Positions 8,522 to 17,227 of a stretch of DNA of 64,000 nucleotides are shown here, piece after piece. Position numbers and translations under genes: made by a program. A model generated the notes under the pieces. It searched no databases, was not told the origin of the DNA, and saw only the letters and a program-made list of their open reading frames with translations. This DNA comes from Rubellicoccus peritrichatus (GTDB taxonomy: Bacteria; Verrucomicrobiota; Verrucomicrobiia; Opitutales; Cerasicoccaceae): the NCBI RefSeq assembly GCF_033100135.1, contig NZ_CP136920.1, positions 4,397,001 to 4,461,000 on the forward strand, given 5' to 3'. Positions within the stretch are counted from its first letter, which is position 1; every line of letters starts with the position of its first letter.

Positions 8522-10571
8522 AGATTGTCAGTCCCTTAAGGCTTTGAGTTGAAGCTGGCGTTAACAAACTCACGAGATAGCCTACTGCGATACAACTGAA
8601 AGTCGCCATTGCCGCTACAGCAAAACCATTAGCATCTGTTGCTGCATCAAACCATAGAGTGATTATCAGACTCGCGACCGCACCTGTTAAAGCACCGATC
8701 GAATTGGCACGCCGAGTAAGGAGTCCAAGCGTAAAAACCCCTCCAAACCCGCCACCAAGCAATGCCATCAACTTTATGAAGATATCCCATAGCGAAGGAA
8801 GATCAAATGTCGCCAACAATAAAGCAACACTGGTTCCGATAACACCAACAATGATAGTCACCCAGTGAGCAACAGATAATCGTGCAGCATCGCTCATATT
8901 TTTTCGAACCCGAGCCACAAAATCCACAACTACAACAGTCGCCACACTGTTCATCGCACTGTCCAGTGTAGACATTGAAGCTGCGAATAACGCTGCAATG
9001 ACTAAACCAGCAACACCAGCTGGCAGCTCACTTACAATGAAATGTGGAAAAGTTGCGTCCAAGTCCAACGACGGATTTGCGGCAACGGGGTGGCTCTGGT
9101 AATATGCAAATAGCGCAGTTCCCAGAAAGAAGAAAAGCAGGTTACCGGGAATCACGATAAGATTGAGCGTCCATATAGATTTGCCTGCCTCCTTTGCAGA
9201 TGGAGTTGCAAACACTCGCTGCATCATAACCTGATCACGTGGCCAGGTAAGTAGATCAGCTGCCTGAGAAAGTAATAAGATCCAAAAACCTGGCACTACA
9301 TAACTCCATGAAAAGCTACCCGTAGAAAATTTTCCAGCTTGGCTTGATGTTTGAATGACTCCTTCCAAACCACCGGGTACTTCCATTATAATAGCGACCA
9401 AACTAACCAGCGCACCACCTAACAAGACAACTACCTGAAGTACATCTGTCCAAATCACGGCACTGATACCACCCATCACAGTATAAACAATGCTCACACC
9501 TCCCATAACAATGATACAGGCATAAATATTGAAACCTGTAACTGTCGATAGAGCGAGAGCAGGCAAAAAAAGTACAACACTCATTCGCCCACCAACTTGT
9601 GAAACGATACAGATCAGCCCACCGAGTAACCGTACCGCTACGTTAAATCGCATTTCGAGATATTCATAAGTAGACGTGAGTAATAGGCGTCGAATCAACG
9701 GCACAATATATACAGCAAGCAGTCCAAATCCAACGATCCCAAAGACACTCATCCATATGTAGGTCCAATCCGTAGCAAAAGTCTTGGCAGGAATTGCCAT
9801 GAAACTGATCGCACTTGTGCCCGTTGCATAAAGACTAAAGCCAACAGCCCAGAATGGGATCTTACGCCCACCAAGGAAAAAGCCACTACTGGTTGATGAT
9901 TTTTTAGACGTAACCAAGCCAATACTGATCAACACAATCATATAAATTATAATCGCGGTATAGTCCAACCAGCTGAAACGCACTGTAGTCGAAGCAAGTT
10001 CGATTTCGTATATAGCCTCTGCTAACTGATCAGGCTCACTACGATCGAAAAGAAACAATGCTCCGTCGTGACTCTGTAATACTGGAAGCTTGAAAGTCCT
10101 ATCAGTCTCCAAGGGCAGTGAAGTCCAACGATCAGTTACCGTATGATAACTCCCCAATTGGAGGCCTCCATCATCATCCATGATTAAAGCAACAACACCA
10201 ACCATTCCCAAATCGGCCAGTTGGCAGGTACCAAACGGTGGAGAAGACAACTCAGCCCAATCTCCTTTCTTATCAATCCGACATAACTGATATTGATCCA
10301 AAGCGTCATGCGACTTCAACAAGACATAAAAATCATTATCTTTCTGAAAGAAATCAATCAAAGTATCATTTTCATAAGCACTAGGACGATCATCCCACGC
10401 AAAGAAAGGGATACTTTCTGATTCAAAGCTAAACTTTTCAGGCATATCCGAGCGCAGCTGAAGTCGATGCATAGACTCAGCTTTAGCCATCAAATCTGCC
10501 TGCAGAGCAACGTAGGCCGAAAATAAGAGAAGCAATAGCCACTTGATAATGTAAATCTTCGAGATTCGCAT
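8511..10571 (-). CDS. Sodium:solute symporter (SSS family) with periplasmic N-terminal domain
   Basis: A 686-residue membrane protein. The ATG at 10571 is chosen over the GTG at 10589 because the latter lies inside a palindromic operator. After a first hydrophobic helix (WLLLLLFSAYVALQA), residues ~30-195 form a soluble beta-rich segment resembling a degenerate Kelch/propeller half. From ~200 onward there are about 13 hydrophobic helices with SSS signatures: FFLGGRKIPFWAVGFSLYATGTSAISFMAIP and TWPRDQVMMQRVFATPSAKEA are split around helices of the conserved core. The family couples Na+ entry to uptake of sugars, uronates or sialic acids. As first gene of the operon it likely imports the oligosaccharide product of the downstream lyases. 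The extra-cytoplasmic domain may be a ligand trap, which is inference. Confidence 0.9.
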   Translation of the reverse strand: MRISKIYIIKWLLLLLFSAYVALQADLMAKAESMHRLQLRSDMPEKFSFESESIPFFAWDDRPSAYENDTLIDFFQKDNDFYVLLKSHDALDQYQLCRIDKKGDWAELSSPPFGTCQLADLGMVGVVALIMDDDGGLQLGSYHTVTDRWTSLPLETDRTFKLPVLQSHDGALFLFDRSEPDQLAEAIYEIELASTTVRFSWLDYTAIIIYMIVLISIGLVTSKKSSTSSGFFLGGRKIPFWAVGFSLYATGTSAISFMAIPAKTFATDWTYIWMSVFGIVGFGLLAVYIVPLIRRLLLTSTYEYLEMRFNVAVRLLGGLICIVSQVGGRMSVVLFLPALALSTVTGFNIYACIIVMGGVSIVYTVMGGISAVIWTDVLQVVVLLGGALVSLVAIIMEVPGGLEGVIQTSSQAGKFSTGSFSWSYVVPGFWILLLSQAADLLTWPRDQVMMQRVFATPSAKEAGKSIWTLNLIVIPGNLLFFFLGTALFAYYQSHPVAANPSLDLDATFPHFIVSELPAGVAGLVIAALFAASMSTLDSAMNSVATVVVVDFVARVRKNMSDAARLSVAHWVTIIVGVIGTSVALLLATFDLPSLWDIFIKLMALLGGGFGGVFTLGLLTRRANSIGALTGAVASLIITLWFDAATDANGFAVAAMATFSCIAVGYLVSLLTPASTQSLKGLTIYDR

Positions 10572-10588
10572 GTGATTTTCAGAAAACA

Positions 10589-10606
10589 CATGAAACGCAT
10601 TTCATG
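10589..10606. promoter_or_regulatory. Probable LacI-type operator between symporter operon and LacI gene
   Basis: CATGAAACGCATTTCATG has perfect 7-bp inverted arms (CATGAAA / TTTCATG) around CGCA, the shape and central CG of LacI/CcpA-family operators. It lies in the divergent promoter region between the symporter and a LacI gene. If it is used, both genes must start outside it, which fits the ATG at 10571 and the GTG at 10668. Confidence 0.6.
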
Positions 10607-10667
10607 CAAGATAAATTCTTTCAGAAAATTATTGCATCTTTCAGAAAGATCTTTTCAATATACATCA

Positions 10668-11687
10668 GTGAATTTAAAACTAGTAGCAAATAAAGCAGGT
10701 GTTTCAGAAGCGACAGCATCCAGAGTTTTCAATCAACCGGACCTGGTTGATCCTCGTAAAGTTGATGCTGTAAAGGCCGCAGCTTCTGAACTACGTTATG
10801 AGCCGAAGAAAGGCTCTTCCGCTCAGCGTAAACGTCGACAGGAGAAACCCTTAAAACGGATCGGCGTATGGATCATCGGAGCCTCCAGCTCACGGGCAGC
10901 TCAAAATTTGCAAGAGCAGCTCTACCTACTACAAAAATGCCTTGAAAGTGAAGGCGCAGAGGCTCTGGTCGTTTTCTCCAAAGATCAATCTGAAGTTCCT
11001 TCACTTTTGAGTAACGGTAATCTGGATGGCTTGCTCCTTCAAGGCTACGCTCCAGATGAATCAATCTCAAAACATATAGAAGGATTGCCATGCGTATGGT
11101 TAATGACGCGCAGGGAATTCAATTGTAAATTCGATTCAGTCGAACCCGACAACGAGGCAAATGGGCGAATTGCAGCGCAGTGGTTTGCCCAAAAAGGGCT
11201 TAAGCGAGTAGCCGTCGTCAATGCTTGGCCTCGACATCCTGCTTTTTCCGCACGTACCCAATTTTTCTCCAACGAAGCACAAATCCGCTCACTTGAATTA
11301 AGCAAACTTGAGGCGGGTGATTGGGGAAAGGAATCTTTCCTCGAAGAATCACCTGGAGATGAATCAGTTAGAAAGCTGGTTGAGCTCTACCTTGCCATGC
11401 AAAATGTAGAGAACATTCAAGGCATCTACTTCCCAGACGACATTATTTACAGCTCATTTATACGCCACCTACGTAATGCCAATATTGATGTAGAGCGCTT
11501 AAGCTGTATCCTTGGAGATCACCATCCAGACCTGATTGAACACCTCGACCCTCGACCCGCATGCCTCGATATCAATTTACCCAGCATTATCAAGCAGGCT
11601 ATTTCACGACTAAGCACCTTAGGGCAAGAACCATCATCAAATGTTGAGCGACTACGTATTCTCGTCCCGCCAATTCTAAATCATTGA
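10668..11687 (+). CDS. LacI-family transcriptional regulator of the symporter/lyase operon
   Basis: The N-terminus VNLKLVANKAGVSEATASRVFNQ is the LacI helix-turn-helix with the hinge region following. The frame is open upstream to 10572, but the GTG at 10668 puts the HTH at the normal position and leaves the operator at 10589-10606 in the leader; 339 residues is the usual family length. The C-terminal two-thirds is a periplasmic-binding-protein-like ligand domain (RIGVWIIGASS ... DGLLLQGYAPDES ... IAAQWFAQKGLKRVAVVNAW). It is divergent from the symporter operon, so autoregulation and repression of that operon, relieved by a sugar ligand, are likely but inferred. Confidence 0.88.
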   Translation: MNLKLVANKAGVSEATASRVFNQPDLVDPRKVDAVKAAASELRYEPKKGSSAQRKRRQEKPLKRIGVWIIGASSSRAAQNLQEQLYLLQKCLESEGAEALVVFSKDQSEVPSLLSNGNLDGLLLQGYAPDESISKHIEGLPCVWLMTRREFNCKFDSVEPDNEANGRIAAQWFAQKGLKRVAVVNAWPRHPAFSARTQFFSNEAQIRSLELSKLEAGDWGKESFLEESPGDESVRKLVELYLAMQNVENIQGIYFPDDIIYSSFIRHLRNANIDVERLSCILGDHHPDLIEHLDPRPACLDINLPSIIKQAISRLSTLGQEPSSNVERLRILVPPILNH

Positions 11688-11740
11688 AATTAATATTTTA
11701 AACAAAACACTTCAACAATCAAAACCTCAAGTATCCCAAA

Positions 11741-12604
11741 ATGAAAAAATCACATACACTAGCACTCGTCATGATGACAGGTTTGGTATCCACACTGTCT
11801 GCTCAATTACTAGATTATGATTTTAATCAGACAGGCACTAACGTAACAAATGCAGGCTCACTGTCTTCTCCATATAATCTTACACTTCGAGCACAAAATG
11901 GCAGTGCACAAGACCTGCATGGTGCAGATGGCTCTGGAGTATCGGGATTGGCTGGCGACCGTGCAGTTGACTTCGGTTCAATAGCTGTATCGATGGGTGG
12001 AGCCGGTGGGCTTGGTAACTTCATTTCTGAAACCAATAGTGACTTATCGCCACTCAGCGCAATGACCGTAACCGGATGGTATCGGGTCGCCGATGGTACG
12101 GACTTAGACGGTGGTCAGATTATTCGCAACAATGGCGGAAATGGAGGCTGGTCGATCTCTTTTGTTTCAGCAGAACGAATGCAATTCGCATTTGGGACTG
12201 GTACCGAAACATTGAATCTCCGCACATCAACTGGTATTTACAATTCTAACGGTGGTGACTGGGTTTTCTTTGCTGTCTCATGGGATGGAAGTGATTTGCT
12301 CTTCTATCAAAGCGACATTAGCACATCGATCACCGCACCTGCCAGCACTGTTGCCCTCAGTGCGACAATGGCAGAAGATACACAGAGCTTCAGCCTAGGG
12401 CGATCAAACAGCACATCAGGTGCATTTGACGGCTTACTCGATAACATTCAAGTGTATGATAGCGCTCTTAACCAAACAGCAATAGAAGCAATTCGTGTCG
12501 GTGCGATACCTGAGTCCAGCAGCACCACCTTACTCATAACCTTGGGAGTAATAATAGTAGCTCCAATACTCCTACGCAAACGCACTAAGAAACTGCATAA
12601 CTAA
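11741..12604 (+). CDS. Secreted LamG-domain protein with PEP-CTERM-like C-terminus
   Basis: A 287-residue protein with signal peptide (KSHTLALVMMTGLVSTLSAQ). The body is a LamG/concanavalin-type sandwich: MTVTGWYRV ... DGGQIIRNNGGNGGWSISF ... WVFFAVSWDGSDLLFYQ ... FDGLLDNIQVYDSALNQTAI, the usual ending of the family. The C-terminus IPESSS, a hydrophobic helix LLITLGVIIVAPILL, and RKRTKK is the layout of a PEP-CTERM sorting tag, with ES in place of EP. Such tags are processed by an exosortase, none of which is in the window. Likely a cell-surface carbohydrate-binding protein. Confidence 0.8.
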   Translation: MKKSHTLALVMMTGLVSTLSAQLLDYDFNQTGTNVTNAGSLSSPYNLTLRAQNGSAQDLHGADGSGVSGLAGDRAVDFGSIAVSMGGAGGLGNFISETNSDLSPLSAMTVTGWYRVADGTDLDGGQIIRNNGGNGGWSISFVSAERMQFAFGTGTETLNLRTSTGIYNSNGGDWVFFAVSWDGSDLLFYQSDISTSITAPASTVALSATMAEDTQSFSLGRSNSTSGAFDGLLDNIQVYDSALNQTAIEAIRVGAIPESSSTTLLITLGVIIVAPILLRKRTKKLHN

Positions 12605-12652
12605 GCTCTTACATCATCACGGTCTGGAAGAAGTAGCCAGGCCTTAGTAACT

Positions 12653-12683
12653 GAAGGTATCTGATCTATGGTCAGATGCCTTC
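12653..12683 (+). terminator. Stem-loop after the LamG gene
   Basis: GAAGGTATCTGA and TCAGATGCCTTC form a 12-bp stem with one G-U pair and a 7-nt loop, 49 bp after the stop at 12604. The downstream stretch is AT-rich but has no uninterrupted T-run, so termination strength is uncertain. Confidence 0.6.
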
Positions 12684-12703
12684 CTTCATTATTAATTAAA
12701 AAA

Positions 12704-12730
12704 CCCGGCGATGGAGTTACCACCGCCGGG
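12704..12730 (-). terminator. Rho-independent terminator for the minus-strand esterase gene
   Basis: CCCGGCG/CGCCGGG arms extended by TGG/CCA surround a short loop. Read on the minus strand the hairpin is followed directly by TTTTTTAATT, 32 bp past the stop of the gene ending at 12762. Confidence 0.85.
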
Positions 12731-12761
12731 CAGGAATCCACTTCCTATCGACTCTACTTGC

Positions 12762-15700
12762 TTAGAGTGAATCTGAGATAGTAAGATTATCAAACTCGAA
12801 CACAGCCGGTTGACCCGTTGTGCTGTGAAAGTACAAATCGGTCAGGTTCGTGCTACCGAAATTCGGATTACGCGGCTCGTTACCAATGAGAAGCGTCGTT
12901 CCACCCCAGAGCGAACTAGAACCGTCGTCCAGCGTATGGGATCCACCATCAGGGCCAATGTAAGACTGTGTGATGCCTGACGCATTCAAATACCATACAA
13001 CATGAACGAAAGAACCATCTTCAGCATATGTAACCGTGTTTGTGCTGTTTATACGTAAACGGAAGAACCCTGGTCCCCCACCCTTGATGGCGATATCAAA
13101 AGCGGTTGCGACACTTGGTATACTATTTGAGTAATCCCATATTCCACCATAATTTCCAATCCGCATACTGGCCATATCTGAATAGGTCGTTGTATTGCTT
13201 ACTGCTAAATCGAACTCAATCTTGAGCACATTAGGAGAACCAGCAAAATCCTCATAACGCATAAAACCAGCACCTGCATCAGCACCGCTCAAACCAGCAC
13301 GCACTAACTGCAATGCTCCATTGTTGATCGACCAAGTCCCTCCATTGACTTCCGCACCGATGTCACTCAGTTGATTCGCCGAAGGACTAACAGCATCGAA
13401 GTAATCAACGATCGTAGTTGAGCTATTGAAATCCTGCGTAAACAGAGCCGGACTTACTGTAAGTTCGAAATCCTCAATCGTCGCATCAGCAATAGTACCA
13501 ATATCTCCACTGCTGGCAAATAGACCCGCTTGAACAACAGCTCCTAGACCAGTTAATGTAACACTGTCAATCTGGCTGTAACTCTGACCATCCGACGAAA
13601 CTGCAACATTAATGATATCACCAATACGCTCCAACATAAGCCAGGCATCAGGATAAGCATATGACTCTGTTGTAATAACTTCATTGGCAGAGCCGCCAAC
13701 TATCGTCCGATCAATGACCGCATAATTGGTCGCCAGTGTGGTCGCGAGTGCCACCATTCGGGCATCGGCATTATTGCTCTCTCGTATCATAATACCAGCG
13801 CGAGGTGAGCTGCCCGAACTCGTCAAGTCTTTGACTCGAGCATAAAGTGCGAAGTCACCCTCGACTCCAGTTTCCTCATAATGAAAACTGTCAGATGTGC
13901 CGGACAAACCACTTCCGGAACCTGTCACTTCCCACTCTCCTGATAGTAAAATACGACTAGAACCAGCACTACCTGCTCCGATGTCATGGCCATTTAAACC
14001 TTCACTTGTCAATGTTTCCAAGAGGGTGTCACTCACAACAGCCGATTGGTCGAAGATGTTTAGATCATCGAACACCAGTGTTACAGGTTGGCTGCTTGCC
14101 GTTCTAAAGCGAAACGCACTTATTGCCGAAGCTTCATAATTGGAGTTACGAGTAATATCATCCAACACTAATTGGCCGTCAATCCAGAGGTCACTATTAC
14201 CATCGTCAACCGAGTGGACCGAACCATCAGCGCCATCGTATGTCTGAGTGCTGCCTGTCATATTAGCATACCAGACTACTTGAATAAGTGAGCCATCCGT
14301 TGGAATATCTGCTGCAGAAACACCGTTTAAACGCAAATAGTAGTTATCAGCACCTCGCGCCTTAACAGAGAGAGCAAAAGCCTTGGTAGCACTGGCCCCA
14401 CCGCTTGTATTTGCGACCATATTCTGCCAATCTCCCAAAGTCAAATTACCGATCTCTGAGTAGGTTGTGGTTCCAGTAACTGCTAGTTCGAATTCAACAC
14501 GGGCAAATGTCACTGATGGCAGACCTGAGAAACGCTGAAATGTAGCTCCGCCATTTCCACCATTTGCACTGACACGTTCATGCTCCAAAGCACCGTTATT
14601 GATAGACCAGGTTCCTCCATTCGCATCGACACTGATATCATCAAACTCGTCGTCTGAGACAGCAGGCGTAGTCACATAATCAGCCACAACTGAAGAAGCA
14701 GTGAAATCCTGACTAAAGATCGGGGAACCACTACCACCGGCGTTTACCTCAGTAACAGTAACGGTTAGTGAATCGCTTCCAGTCAGCTCACCGTCATCTG
14801 CCGTTAATTCGAGCGTGTAGCTACCAGCAACATCGAATGTAATAGTACTATCGACTGCATTGGCATCCGTGAAGGTAGGAGCTGAGCCGGCTGGAGAGTC
14901 TGTTACTGTCCAAAGGCTAGTTAAAGAACCTGAAGGTAAGCCGTCATCACTCACCGCTCCGGAAAGCACAGCTGAAACATTGCTGCCTGCTGGCAAGTCC
15001 AAATTTAAATCTGAACCGGCAACAACAACAGGCGCCGCATTTACCGGCGCAGAAGACACAGTCACATTCAACGAACTGCTACCGGTTAGTTCGCCATCAT
15101 CAGCTGTCAATTCAAGTGTGTAATTACCAACTAGATCAAATGTTACAGATGTATCGACTAAACTTGCATCGACAAATACAGGATTTGAACCAGGAGGAGA
15201 GGAAGTCACTGACCAAAGGCTTGTCAATGAGCCGGACGGCAATCCGTCATCACTCACCGAACCAGCAAGTGTAGCCGAGACTGTGCCCCCTAATGGCAAA
15301 ACAAGATTCAAATCCGAACCTGCAACAGCAACGGGCGATGCATTAGAAGGACCACCAGAGCCGCTTCCATCAGACTCAATAATCATTGCACCGAGATAGG
15401 CATATTGATGATTAACAGCATCTAGCTCGAGTGTGACTTGTCCTAATGCGTTAGGCATTACATTGTTTATCACAGCAACATTTGAAGTATTGTTGATTGC
15501 TTCAAGTGTGGCTACTTGGCCGTTCACTGTATATTGAGATATTCGACTACCCGATGCAGAACGCGAGGCAAAGATCGTAAAGTCATATCCCTGCGATGGG
15601 TTGAGCCCACTAATCAGAAGTTCTCCATGTGGCGCAGCATTGCCGACGTAAACAGTGTCACGTTGAACATTCACAGGATATAGGGAGCTGTCCTGGACAC

Positions 15701-17057
15701 CTCCACTGTTGATCCCTAGAAAACCATCGCTGACTTCAACACGCATACCTGTAGGAACTCCAGTATCACTAACGGCATTTTCAATAACACTGCCACTGAA
15801 ACCCACCCGATAGTCAGTCAAATCATTCCAATTGGGCGAACCAGATAGATAGCTACTAGCACCAATATCGATCTGGGCCGTGAATGCGCCACCGTACACG
15901 ATACTCACTGTTACGGTAGATCTGTTGATGCGATTACTAGAATCTGTGGCTGAGCAAGTAACCTTGTGAACTCCGACGCTAAGAGATGAAAGCGCCAAAG
16001 ACTCACCAGAGCCAAGTATACCATCGATATTACTTTCCCATTGAATAGCGCTTCCAGTAATTGGAGTACCATTGAGGTCAGTTACTGTAGCCTGAAAATT
16101 CACTGTGTTGCCTGTAGTGCTCAAGTGATTCTCACTGGGCGAAGTAATCGCAATATCGGGCTTTATCTGGCCGAAAAGCCAATTCCATGTTTCGATATTA
16201 TTATAGGCACGGTCCCAGCTATTATGACTGCTGCCAGTAAAAAGGGTCAGCTTAATGTTGCTGTCCGCATTAACATTCACACCAGTTTCCCATACCCATG
16301 ACCCAGTCTGCAAATCAAAGGTTGCTGTATGTACAGCAAATTTTCCGGGATAATTTGCCTTTACATCAGTAGGCCCAGTCCCGAGAAGAAAGCCTGCAAG
16401 ATTGTTAACCGACGTTCTGACCAAATCGGCCTCACCTCCACCGGCATCGACTGCGGTTTGTCCCCAATAGGAAACTCGCTTACCAAGGTAGTCCCCTGCT
16501 CCAGCTAACACCTTCCCCCTGATTCCAGTGGGAACAAAGCCAGCAACTTGATCAGCGAAAGGATCATTATTCATGAAAGAATGAATGCCGGTACTGCCAG
16601 CACTTTGACCCACCATATAAATTCTACGCTCATCTATCCTATAATAAGAAAGTGCAAAATCCAGGAACTCCCGGATCGCTCCATGGTTCCACCAGTCCAC
16701 ATATTGCGGTGCGAGTATAATTACATTTTCCTGATCAAAGAAATCATGGAGAGCATGCGAAGGGTTATTAACAATCGATATAGGTCCATTTTGTAAAACC
16801 TCCTGAAGCTTTCCATTGACACTTTGGCCGGGAGCCGCAAGTAAGCCATCGCCTACTTTTCCAAGGCCATGTAAGGCAATAAGGACTGCAAATTCCTCGG
16901 TTGGGTTTTCATGATATGCAGCTGGAAGATATTCATGATATCCTCGCGGGTTACCGACTGTATTAATCTCCACCGGCTGGAGAGTGGGGTCTGCAGCAGT
17001 GGCCGTCAAAGCCACCAAAGTCGCAAACATTATCATAAGGGGGTTGAGACATTTCAT
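12762..17057 (-). CDS. Multidomain secreted esterase with malectin-like, PKD and LamG-like modules
   Basis: 1431 residues from the ATG at 17057, which gives a clean signal peptide (MKCLNPLMIMFATLVALTATAA). Residues ~25-310 are an alpha/beta hydrolase of the PHB-depolymerase/feruloyl-esterase type, with ALHGLG oxyanion region and nucleophile Ser152 in VGQSAGS. An Ig-like segment follows (~320-400), then a malectin-like module (AQIDIGASSYLSG..., ~405-570) and two near-repeats of a K319/PKD-like domain (~580-780, each ending YTLELTADDGELTGS). The rest is a LamG-like module, a DUF1349-like module and another LamG-like module that nearly match the C-terminus of the next gene. It probably removes ester groups from polysaccharide at the cell surface. 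The terminator at 12704 ends it, and no downstream partner is cotranscribed. Confidence 0.8.
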   Translation of the reverse strand: MKCLNPLMIMFATLVALTATAADPTLQPVEINTVGNPRGYHEYLPAAYHENPTEEFAVLIALHGLGKVGDGLLAAPGQSVNGKLQEVLQNGPISIVNNPSHALHDFFDQENVIILAPQYVDWWNHGAIREFLDFALSYYRIDERRIYMVGQSAGSTGIHSFMNNDPFADQVAGFVPTGIRGKVLAGAGDYLGKRVSYWGQTAVDAGGGEADLVRTSVNNLAGFLLGTGPTDVKANYPGKFAVHTATFDLQTGSWVWETGVNVNADSNIKLTLFTGSSHNSWDRAYNNIETWNWLFGQIKPDIAITSPSENHLSTTGNTVNFQATVTDLNGTPITGSAIQWESNIDGILGSGESLALSSLSVGVHKVTCSATDSSNRINRSTVTVSIVYGGAFTAQIDIGASSYLSGSPNWNDLTDYRVGFSGSVIENAVSDTGVPTGMRVEVSDGFLGINSGGVQDSSLYPVNVQRDTVYVGNAAPHGELLISGLNPSQGYDFTIFASRSASGSRISQYTVNGQVATLEAINNTSNVAVINNVMPNALGQVTLELDAVNHQYAYLGAMIIESDGSGSGGPSNASPVAVAGSDLNLVLPLGGTVSATLAGSVSDDGLPSGSLTSLWSVTSSPPGSNPVFVDASLVDTSVTFDLVGNYTLELTADDGELTGSSSLNVTVSSAPVNAAPVVVAGSDLNLDLPAGSNVSAVLSGAVSDDGLPSGSLTSLWTVTDSPAGSAPTFTDANAVDSTITFDVAGSYTLELTADDGELTGSDSLTVTVTEVNAGGSGSPIFSQDFTASSVVADYVTTPAVSDDEFDDISVDANGGTWSINNGALEHERVSANGGNGGATFQRFSGLPSVTFARVEFELAVTGTTTYSEIGNLTLGDWQNMVANTSGGASATKAFALSVKARGADNYYLRLNGVSAADIPTDGSLIQVVWYANMTGSTQTYDGADGSVHSVDDGNSDLWIDGQLVLDDITRNSNYEASAISAFRFRTASSQPVTLVFDDLNIFDQSAVVSDTLLETLTSEGLNGHDIGAGSAGSSRILLSGEWEVTGSGSGLSGTSDSFHYEETGVEGDFALYARVKDLTSSGSSPRAGIMIRESNNADARMVALATTLATNYAVIDRTIVGGSANEVITTESYAYPDAWLMLERIGDIINVAVSSDGQSYSQIDSVTLTGLGAVVQAGLFASSGDIGTIADATIEDFELTVSPALFTQDFNSSTTIVDYFDAVSPSANQLSDIGAEVNGGTWSINNGALQLVRAGLSGADAGAGFMRYEDFAGSPNVLKIEFDLAVSNTTTYSDMASMRIGNYGGIWDYSNSIPSVATAFDIAIKGGGPGFFRLRINSTNTVTYAEDGSFVHVVWYLNASGITQSYIGPDGGSHTLDDGSSSLWGGTTLLIGNEPRNPNFGSTNLTDLYFHSTTGQPAVFEFDNLTISDSL

Positions 17058-17096
17058 ATCTATTATTTTGTTTTGTGATTTGTATCCCGGTACCAC

Positions 17097-17227
17097 GCAG
17101 AGGTTGGAGTTTGTCTCGGGACAAAGGTTTGACTAAGCTTTTGCTAAGTACATGAAAACATACTAATTGATACCATAACTCTTTTGCTCAAATAACGAAG
17201 GACAAGCAAAGGAATACATTTTGCAAA
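17097..17227. other. Short gap between two large minus-strand genes
   Basis: 131 bp, AT-rich. I see no hairpin terminator for the upstream giant gene and no operator of the AACGTT family. A promoter for the esterase gene may lie here but no clear -35/-10 pair stands out. Confidence 0.4.
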
